A stretch of 5,838 nt of DNA from positions 1 to 5,838 of the forward strand of contig JAEEXJ010000137.1 in assembly GCA_016291475.1 (NCBI GenBank), given 5' to 3'. Shown piece by piece: positions 1 through 4,680 of the stretch. A program made the translations under genes and the position numbers. The DNA is from Lachnospiraceae bacterium. Lineage in GTDB: Bacteria; Bacillota_A; Clostridia; Lachnospirales; Lachnospiraceae. How positions within the stretch are numbered: position 1 is the stretch's first letter; every line of letters starts with the position of its first letter. Under the pieces are notes generated by a model, which saw nothing but the letters and a program-made list of their open reading frames with translations, was not told the DNA's origin and ran no database searches.

Positions 1-180
1 GTTTATCTGACTAAAAATGGATACGATCAGATAACTATGATCAATTCCAAGGAACTTGATGAATTAGAAAGACAGCTGGCTTTGTATAAGTTCAAGCTTG
101 AAATGGAGAAGGGCGAACGCTCCATTCTTGAAGAAGGTACGATTTCATCCAAAGACCTAAAGAGGGAGCTTGGTATCTGA
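1..180 (+). CDS. Phd/YefM-type antitoxin, C-terminal part (5' end outside window)
   Basis: Frame 1 is open from the window edge to TGA at 178-180, giving 59 residues that begin VYLTKNGYDQITMIN. The V(F/Y)LTKNGY segment followed by a hydrophobic strand is typical of the end of the Phd/YefM DNA-binding domain. The rest (ELDELERQLALYKFKLEME and onward) is a charged helical tail of the kind that wraps and neutralises the partner toxin. Antitoxins of this family usually have about 75-95 residues, so perhaps 20-35 residues and the promoter/operator lie to the left. The toxin gene begins three bases after the stop, which is the standard antitoxin-first order. By family knowledge the protein would also autorepress the operon, alone and together with the toxin. 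The DNA-binding half cannot be checked here. Confidence 0.75.
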   Translation, partial: VYLTKNGYDQITMINSKELDELERQLALYKFKLEMEKGERSILEEGTISSKDLKRELGI

Positions 181-183
181 TTA

Positions 184-531
184 ATGAAAAAGCTTGAATA
201 CTCACCTCTTGTTAGGAATAAATTGAAGTCTTTGAAAAAATGGTTGATTGAACATTTTGATGAAGAGACTTCTAAGAACATTCTTACGGGAATGATATCG
301 GATGCTGATCTGCTTTCAGATAATCCAAAGCTGGGAACAAATATATCTGAAATGTACGATGTAGAAACGGAATATTGGTATCTGTTCACACATCAGCATT
401 ATTTAGTATACAGAATCGAACCTAAGAAAATCATAGTTGTTCAGATGTTTAATGAAAAAGAAGATTTTATGATGATTCTATTCGGAATATCCGGAAGAAC
501 TCGGGAATCAATAGACTTTTGGGGTGAATGA
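184..531 (+). CDS. RelE/ParE-family type II toxin
   Basis: This 115-residue protein (MKKLEYSPLVRNKLKSLKKW...) starts three bases after the antitoxin stop. It has the RelE/ParE layout: an N-terminal strand (LEYSPLVRNKL), two helices to about residue 50, a PKLG turn (about 49-52), then a C-terminal sheet with HYLVYRI (about 78-84), IIVVQMF and NEKEDFMMILFGI (about 95-107). The last segment matches the (N)E(R/K)xDxxxxLFG ending common in this family. Known relatives are either ribosome-dependent mRNA endonucleases (RelE) or gyrase inhibitors (ParE), and the sequence alone does not settle which. The nearest purine-rich stretch (AGAGGGAG, 161-168) is about 15 bases from the ATG, so translation probably depends on coupling to the antitoxin. 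This would keep toxin output low. The gene looks intact. Confidence 0.8.
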   Translation: MKKLEYSPLVRNKLKSLKKWLIEHFDEETSKNILTGMISDADLLSDNPKLGTNISEMYDVETEYWYLFTHQHYLVYRIEPKKIIVVQMFNEKEDFMMILFGISGRTRESIDFWGE

Positions 532-540
532 TTTTTTTGT

Positions 541-572
541 GGAGGAAATTGTGAAATTTCCTCCATTTTTTT
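541..572 (+). terminator. Intrinsic terminator of the toxin-antitoxin operon
   Basis: A perfect 10-bp stem (GGAGGAAATT at 541-550 with AATTTCCTCC at 555-564) encloses the tetraloop GTGA, which is a GNRA-type loop. One A and then seven T follow (566-572). The stem starts nine bases after the toxin stop. The other strand has no T tract after the hairpin, so it acts on + strand transcripts only. Confidence 0.92.
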
Positions 573-598
573 AGAATAATTCATCAAGAAATTATACT
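571..598 (+). promoter_or_regulatory. Possible promoter of the chromate-transporter operon
   Basis: TATACT at 593-598 is a good -10 match. TTAGAA at 571-576, 16 bases upstream, is a poor -35 with three of six matches. The location, just after the terminator and about 45 bases before the preferred chrA start, is where a promoter for the next operon is expected. The weak -35 means it could need an activator or could be wrong. Confidence 0.35.
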
Positions 599-624
599 TA
601 TTCCAAATTGCTGATATATGTAAA

Positions 625-629
625 AAGGA
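625..629 (+). promoter_or_regulatory. Ribosome binding site that favours the ATG at 641
   Basis: AAGGA at 625-629 lies 11 bases before ATG 641. A TTG at 608 would lengthen the protein by 11 residues, but it has no Shine-Dalgarno sequence in front and sits only about 10 bases downstream of the likely -10 box. Confidence 0.5.
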
Positions 630-640
630 TTTTTGAGATC

Positions 641-1213
641 ATGCCAATACTTATCGAACTATTCCTGACCTTCGTCAAGATCGGTTTATTTACCTTCGGC
701 GGTGGATATGCGATGCTCTCTATTATCGAGAACATCTGCGTCGAACAGAAAAAGTGGATCACACATGATGAAATGATGAATATAACAGTAATCGCCGAAT
801 CGACTCCCGGGCCGATAGCGATTAACTGTGCTACGTATGTAGGCTACAAGAAAGGTAAGCTTCCCGGTGCGATTCTTGCAACACTTGGAGTGGCTGTGCC
901 TTCATTCGTTATTATCTTTGCTATATCCATGTTTCTTGAAGGATTCTTAGAGATTACATGGATTGCACATGCATTTCAGGGTATCAAGATAGCGGTAGGC
1001 ATACTGATCCTTGATGCGGCTGTAAAGATGATCGGAAAGATGAAAAAGAAACCGTTGCAGACAGGAATTCTTTTGATTTCTTTTGCCGTAATAATGCTTA
1101 TAAATGTGCTGAATTTGCATTTGTCATCTATAGTGGTGATGCTTAGTGCAGCACTTGTCAGTGTTGCCTTCTTTCTTGTCGAAAAAGGACATGGAAAGGA
1201 GGGGCAGGCATGA
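641..1213 (+). CDS. chrA: Short-chain chromate transporter, first subunit (CHR family)
   Basis: This is a 190-residue hydrophobic protein counted from ATG 641. CHR signatures are clear: LFTFGGGYAML at about 16-26, AESTPGPIAIN at about 52-62, then ATYVGYKKGKLPGA. Several membrane segments follow, and the C-terminus is positively charged (KGHGKEGQA). CHR proteins move chromate, probably by mistaking it for sulfate, usually as efflux across the cytoplasmic membrane. Long members carry two such domains (about 400 residues). In Firmicutes the domains are often two separate genes that work together, and this is one half. Its stop overlaps the next gene's start (ATGA, 1210-1213), so the two are coupled. 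No ChrB-type regulator is visible beside it. The physiological substrate in an anaerobe may not be chromate. Confidence 0.86.
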   Translation: MPILIELFLTFVKIGLFTFGGGYAMLSIIENICVEQKKWITHDEMMNITVIAESTPGPIAINCATYVGYKKGKLPGAILATLGVAVPSFVIIFAISMFLEGFLEITWIAHAFQGIKIAVGILILDAAVKMIGKMKKKPLQTGILLISFAVIMLINVLNLHLSSIVVMLSAALVSVAFFLVEKGHGKEGQA

Positions 1214-1773
1214 TATATTTAGATCTGCTGATAGGATTTTTGGAAGTGGGACTGTTTTCTTTTGGCGGAGCATATGCTGCAATACCGCTGATCAGAGATG
1301 TGGTTTTGGCGCACGAATGGCTTGATGATGAGATGCTTTCGTACATGATAGCGGTGAGTGAGAGTACGCCCGGACCGATTATGGTGAATCTGGCCACTTA
1401 TGTAGGCAGTAATAAGGGCGGACTGCCTGGCGCATTAATTGCCACAACGGCGGTCATGCTTCCTGCTTTTTTCATTATTCTGTTTATTATGGTTCTTGCA
1501 AAGAGTCTTCTTAAGAATCCGTACGTACAGGCAGTGCTCAGAGGACTTAAGCCTTGCGTGATCGGCGTGATACTTGCAACCGGCGTATATATGATTATTG
1601 GCAATTGCTATGTGAAGACCGGGACCGGTATTGATATTACCGCACTCCTCATGACTTGCGGCCTTGCACTGATTTATTTTGGCTCAAGAATGTTTGTCAA
1701 AAAGGGCCTGTCGCCCATCGGACTTATATGCATTGCGGCTGTGGCCGGTGTGGCGGTTTATGGAATATATTAA
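1210..1773 (+). CDS. chrA: Short-chain chromate transporter, second subunit (CHR family)
   Basis: This 187-residue membrane protein is homologous to the preceding gene. It has LFSFGGAYAAIPL at about 15-27, SESTPGPIMVNLATYVG at about 50-66, then KGGLPGA and several hydrophobic segments to the end. The start is well supported: AAAGGAGG (1195-1202) lies seven bases before ATG 1210, inside the end of the first subunit gene, and the genes overlap by ATGA. The two proteins share the same motifs in the same order. This fits a duplicated half-transporter pair that assembles as a heterodimer with antiparallel halves, as described for paired CHR genes in Bacillus. The gene looks intact, with no frame breaks and family-typical length. 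Confidence 0.88.
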   Translation: MIYLDLLIGFLEVGLFSFGGAYAAIPLIRDVVLAHEWLDDEMLSYMIAVSESTPGPIMVNLATYVGSNKGGLPGALIATTAVMLPAFFIILFIMVLAKSLLKNPYVQAVLRGLKPCVIGVILATGVYMIIGNCYVKTGTGIDITALLMTCGLALIYFGSRMFVKKGLSPIGLICIAAVAGVAVYGIY

Positions 1774-1805
1774 CTTTGCTACTCCGAGCAATAGAGGTTC
1801 TTTTA

Positions 1806-1828
1806 ATCGGGGTGACACCCACCCCGAT
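1806..1828 (+). other. GC-rich hairpin between the chrA pair and the methyltransferase gene
   Basis: ATCGGGGTG (1806-1814) pairs perfectly with CACCCCGAT (1820-1828) around the loop ACACC. No T tract follows on either strand, so it is not a standard intrinsic terminator. It sits 32 bases after the chrA stop and ends nine bases before the methyltransferase Shine-Dalgarno. It could stabilise the end of the upstream message, mark a processing site, or lower readthrough. The hairpin is seen directly; its role is inferred. Confidence 0.45.
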
Positions 1829-1850
1829 GGCTGATAAAAAGGAGTAAAAC

Positions 1851-2567
1851 ATGATTGAAAACACGGTGGAACGTCTTCGTCGAATAAGACAAAATGAAGC
1901 AAATTCTCATATTGATGTATATACTCACGAGAAATTGTATGATTCGGATACTTGGCTAAAGAAACCTATAAAGACAGTACAGGACCTAATGTCTTCTTTT
2001 TCAGGATACAAAGAATTACGAGTTCTGGACCTTGGAAGCGGAGTGGGAAGAAACAGCATTTATATCGCAAAGACATTTCAGGGAGAGTCGTGTAGCATTG
2101 ATTGCGTCGATTTATTGGATGTTGCTATAGAAATACTGGAAAAGAATGCAGCGGAGCATAATGTAGGAAACCGCATTAAAGGAATTGTAAAAGCTATCGA
2201 AGACTTCCATATCACCGAAGATTCGTATGACCTTATTCTTGCCGTCTCGGCACTGGAACATATTGATTCTGAGCGGCACTTCACAGACAAATTATCAGAG
2301 ATATCGCAAGGAATCAGAGACGGCGGAATTGTCTGTCTTGTAATCAATTCCGAAGTTACAGAAATTGATTCGGCAACAGAAAAAGCTCTGGAGCCAAATT
2401 ATGAGGTCAATCTAAAATCGGAACAGATCTTAAAATATCTTGATGAGTTTTTTGGAGGGTGGACCATTATCAAGAAAAATACCACCGATCAGAAGTACAA
2501 TATTCCACGCGACGGCATTACCAGCCGTTTAACAACAAAGGTCATTTCTTTTGTTGCCCAAAAATGA
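1851..2567 (+). CDS. Class I SAM-dependent methyltransferase
   Basis: This 238-residue soluble protein has a Rossmann-type SAM-binding core. Motif I is VLDLGSGVGRNS at about 58-69, with the GxGxG glycines. The acidic end of strand 2 is DCVDLLDVA, with D87 expected to hold the SAM ribose. The strand 4 region is DSYDLILAVSALEHI at about 124-138, and the strand 5 region is IRDGGIVCLVINSE. The 50 residues before motif I (with YDSDTWLKKP) probably form a substrate lid. The start is supported by AAAGGAG seven to twelve bases upstream. The core resembles TehB/UbiE-like small-molecule methyltransferases, but no motif reveals the substrate. It lies 77 bases after the chromate genes on the same strand, so co-transcription is possible. 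A link to oxyanion or metalloid handling is only a guess from position. Confidence 0.85.
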   Translation: MIENTVERLRRIRQNEANSHIDVYTHEKLYDSDTWLKKPIKTVQDLMSSFSGYKELRVLDLGSGVGRNSIYIAKTFQGESCSIDCVDLLDVAIEILEKNAAEHNVGNRIKGIVKAIEDFHITEDSYDLILAVSALEHIDSERHFTDKLSEISQGIRDGGIVCLVINSEVTEIDSATEKALEPNYEVNLKSEQILKYLDEFFGGWTIIKKNTTDQKYNIPRDGITSRLTTKVISFVAQK

Positions 2568-2613
2568 AACAACCGGGAGATTGCAGACATGCGGATATAC
2601 TATATGTACATCC

Positions 2614-2620
2614 AAGGAGG
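2614..2620 (+). promoter_or_regulatory. Strong ribosome binding site fixing the start of the MazE-like fragment
   Basis: AAGGAGG at 2614-2620 lies seven bases before ATG 2628, an ideal spacing. The earlier in-frame ATGs at 2589 and 2604 lack such a site, so the gene most likely starts at 2628 and encodes 52 residues. Confidence 0.75.
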
Positions 2621-2627
2621 GGCGCTC

Positions 2628-2786
2628 ATGGAAGATATATTGAATTTAGAAATAGAAACCGACAGCATAGTGCCTGAAAAACCGTATATTCATAAAACTT
2701 TTGAAGAAAGACTGGCAGAGCATAACGGTGAAATAACGGTTTGCGATTTTGATTGGGGAGAGCCGGTAGGGAGAGAGATTATATGA
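2628..2786 (+). CDS. MazE-like antitoxin fragment (C-terminal half only)
   Basis: This 52-residue protein starts MEDILNLEIETDSIV and ends FDWGEPVGREII. The stretch HKTFEERLAEHNGEITV plus the (D/E)(F/Y)DWGxPVGxE ending is the toxin-binding tail I associate with MazE/PemI antitoxins. DILNLEIETDSIV fits the last strands of the AbrB-type swapped-hairpin domain that precedes it. The usual N-terminal strand with the KWGNSxxIRLPK-like signature is absent. None of the three forward frames across 2568-2627 encodes it, so about 25-30 residues seem lost. The piece still has a strong ribosome binding site and a clean frame, so it may be expressed and could still bind a MazF toxin without binding DNA. Its stop overlaps the next ATG (ATGA, 2783-2786), the spacing expected for mazE-mazF. 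Family assignment is by recalled motif, not by search. Confidence 0.62.
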   Translation: MEDILNLEIETDSIVPEKPYIHKTFEERLAEHNGEITVCDFDWGEPVGREII

Positions 2787-2839
2787 ACGAGCCTCACCAT
2801 GGCGACAATAAACAGTATATAACCACAAGGAGGTTATGA
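2783..2839 (+). pseudogene. Possible mazF toxin remnant or 18-residue coupling peptide
   Basis: ATG 2783 overlaps the MazE-like stop. The frame encodes 18 residues (MNEPHHGDNKQYITTRRL) and stops with TGA at 2837-2839, overlapping the ABC gene start. MazF proteins often begin with a few residues, then QGD or RGD followed by a strand and a DP motif. MNEPHHGD fits that beginning, and the sequence then departs from the family after about eight residues. AGGGA at 2768-2772 is a modest ribosome binding site ten bases upstream. I infer that most of mazF was deleted and the exporter gene now follows the stump. Alternatively it is just a tiny frame that couples translation of its neighbours. The resemblance is short, so this is tentative. 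Confidence 0.4.
2827..2833 (+). promoter_or_regulatory. Ribosome binding site favouring the second of two adjacent ATGs
   Basis: AAGGAGG at 2827-2833 is only two bases from ATG 2836 but five bases from ATG 2839. The second ATG is therefore the better start, and its overlap with the preceding stop is TGATG (2837-2841). Confidence 0.65.
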
Positions 2840-4563
2840 TGAAGACTCTCTGGAAACTGACTAAGGAGGCAGCCCGTTACAAGGGGCTGTATGTGATTGC
2901 AATACTTTCCACATTCGGGCTTACGCTGATCAATCTGGCAGCGCCCAAGGTGTTGTCTTCCATGACGGGACTGGTGGAAGAGGGAGTTGATGAAAGTGCA
3001 CTCATCCGGATCAGAAATCTTGCTTTTATCCTGCTCGGGCTTTATCTTCTCAGGGTTCTGTTCAGATTTCTGAGCAATTACCTCGCACACAGAGCAGCGT
3101 GGTATCTTGTGGGAGACTTAAGGAGCCGCCTCTACGACAAGCTCCAGTGTCTCGATCTTACATTCTTCCACGATAAGCAGACCGGTGATCTTATGAGCCG
3201 TGTTATCAACGACACCAGGGACTTCGAGCTTCTTTATGCCCACATGATCCCCGATATCATCACCAATATCGTGACGTTTGCGGGCGTGCTCATCATCCTT
3301 CTTACCATTAACTGGAAGCTTGCTCTCATAACCTGCTGTCCCATACCACTAATCCTTATCTCCGGAGTTATTTTCGCTAAAGTGGTAAGGCCCTATTTTA
3401 AGGCATCTCAGAAAGTGATGGGCGAACTCAACGCTCAGCTCCAGGATTCACTTTCCGGACTCCGCGAGATTCAGGCATTCGGTCAGGAAAGCTATGAGGG
3501 AGAGCGCGTCAGGAAAAAGAGTCTGGAGCAGGTTGTCGCGATGCTCAGAGCTCTTAAGGCAAGTGCGATCTTTCACCCGAGTGTTGAACTCCTTTCATCT
3601 CTGGGAACGGTTCTTGTTGTTTTTTTCGGCGGATATCTGGCTTACAGGGGTCAGATCACAGTTTCCGATATAGTTGCTTTTGTTCTGTATCTTTCTCTTT
3701 TCTATGCACCTGTTTCGGGACTGGCCAATCTGCTTGAAAACCTGCAGCAGTCTCTTGCGGGAGCGGAGCGTGTCACACTCATACTTGATACGCCTTCGGC
3801 CATTCAGAACGCGGAGGATGCGACTCCGCTTGAGGATGTTAAAGGTGCCCTTTGCTTTGATGATGTAACATTCCATTACGAAAATGAGATCCCTGTTCTG
3901 AAGCATGTTTCCTTTTCATGCGAACCCGGAATGATGATAGCTCTGGTGGGACCCACAGGAGTGGGCAAGACCACGGCCACACAGCTCATATCAAGGTTTT
4001 ATGATCCCGTTGAAGGAAGGATCCTTATCGACGGAAAGGACATTAAGACGGTTACGCTTGAAAGCCTTCGTCACAACATATCGCCCGTGCTCCAGGATAC
4101 TTTCCTTTTTAACGGATCTATCGCGGACAATATCGGATATGCAAGGCCGGATGCAACGAGAGAGGAAATAGAAAACGCAGCTAAAGCCGCACACATACAT
4201 GAGGATATTCTCCATATGCCTGAGGGGTACGAAACCCAGGTGGGAGAGAGGGGACTCCGCCTTTCGGGAGGTCAGAAGCAGCGCGTTGCCATTGCCCGCG
4301 CAATATTAAGAAAGAGCCCCATCATCATTCTTGATGAGGCAACCGCTTCCGTGGATGTGGCTACGGAAAGAGAGATACAGAAAGCCATCGGCGAGATAGC
4401 AGGTAAGCGTACCATAATCGCCATTGCCCACAGACTGTCCACCATCATGAATGCGGATCTGATACTTGTGATAGACGGCGGAGAGATCGCAGAGCGCGGA
4501 ACCCATGCAGAACTTATGGAAAAGAAAGGCATCTACTACAGGATGCAGATGGCTCAGACGTGA
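2839..4563 (+). CDS. ABC half-exporter: fused membrane and ATP-binding domains (MsbA/MdlB-like)
   Basis: This 574-residue protein has the full layout of a type IV (MsbA-like) ABC exporter half. Six membrane helices lie at roughly 15-36, 57-80, two in 132-178, 250-272 and 277-300, followed by an ATPase domain from about 335. Key motifs are intact: Walker A GPTGVGKTT at 371-379, Q-loop glutamine 419 (VLQDTFLF), signature LSGGQ at 475-479, Walker B IIILDE with D499 and catalytic E500, and H-loop histidine 531 (IAHRLST). Only one such gene is present, so a homodimer is likely. The family exports lipids, drugs or peptides, and nothing here fixes the substrate. No peptidase C39 domain precedes the helices, arguing against a bacteriocin-processing exporter. 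The start overlaps the preceding 18-codon frame. The gene appears richer in G and C than the toxin genes to its left. Confidence 0.9.
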   Translation: MKTLWKLTKEAARYKGLYVIAILSTFGLTLINLAAPKVLSSMTGLVEEGVDESALIRIRNLAFILLGLYLLRVLFRFLSNYLAHRAAWYLVGDLRSRLYDKLQCLDLTFFHDKQTGDLMSRVINDTRDFELLYAHMIPDIITNIVTFAGVLIILLTINWKLALITCCPIPLILISGVIFAKVVRPYFKASQKVMGELNAQLQDSLSGLREIQAFGQESYEGERVRKKSLEQVVAMLRALKASAIFHPSVELLSSLGTVLVVFFGGYLAYRGQITVSDIVAFVLYLSLFYAPVSGLANLLENLQQSLAGAERVTLILDTPSAIQNAEDATPLEDVKGALCFDDVTFHYENEIPVLKHVSFSCEPGMMIALVGPTGVGKTTATQLISRFYDPVEGRILIDGKDIKTVTLESLRHNISPVLQDTFLFNGSIADNIGYARPDATREEIENAAKAAHIHEDILHMPEGYETQVGERGLRLSGGQKQRVAIARAILRKSPIIILDEATASVDVATEREIQKAIGEIAGKRTIIAIAHRLSTIMNADLILVIDGGEIAERGTHAELMEKKGIYYRMQMAQT

Positions 4564-4605
4564 ACAACGGGACGGTTACTCCGTACCATGTTTCATTTAT
4601 TTCGT

Positions 4606-4664
4606 AAAAAAATAAAACTCCCTTTTTCTGTCAATCGAATGGTTGAAGAATAAGGGAGTTTAAT
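4606..4664. terminator. Convergent terminator, stronger for the - strand
   Basis: AAACTCCCTT (4615-4624) pairs perfectly with AAGGGAGTTT (4652-4661). Beyond a mismatch the stem extends with TTCT/AGAA and TCAA/TTGA to a loop near 4635-4642. Read on the - strand, the hairpin is followed by a T-rich run (complement of 4606-4617), giving a classic intrinsic terminator for the - strand membrane protein gene. On the + strand the tail is TTTAATTATTT, weaker but probably adequate for the ABC gene that ends 52 bases earlier. Confidence 0.85.
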
Positions 4665-4680
4665 TATTTAGTTGAGCATT

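Noticed and set aside
27..389. Open - strand frame of about 120 codons across the toxin-antitoxin genes
   Set aside because: It is antisense to two recognisable genes. Its protein is rich in serine and isoleucine with no domain pattern, as expected of a shadow frame.
608..640. TTG start giving the first CHR protein 11 extra residues
   Set aside because: No ribosome binding site precedes it and it is almost on top of the likely transcription start. ATG 641 begins at the usual family N-terminus and has AAGGA upstream.
2596..2601. TATACT as a promoter -10 box before the MazE-like fragment
   Set aside because: No acceptable -35 is found 16-18 bases upstream and there is no properly spaced extended -10 TG. 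It may be chance in an AT-rich gap.
1196..2623. Ten-base repeat AAGGAGGGGC at 1196-1205 and 2614-2623
   Set aside because: Both copies are ribosome binding sites before an ATG at the same spacing, so shared function explains the match without invoking duplication.
2589..2627. Longer MazE-like fragment starting at ATG 2589
   Set aside because: The extra 13 residues (MRIYYMYIQGGAL) include the translated Shine-Dalgarno sequence and do not look like the missing AbrB strand. ATG 2628 has an ideal ribosome binding site.
2794..3090. Open - strand frame of 98 codons across the start of the ABC gene
   Set aside because: It lies antisense to the well-supported exporter and has no family resemblance or convincing ribosome binding site.
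3620..3626. Run of seven T inside the ABC gene as a programmed slip or phase-variation site
   Set aside because: The reading frame continues unbroken into intact ATPase motifs, and a single T7 run is common in this type of genome.
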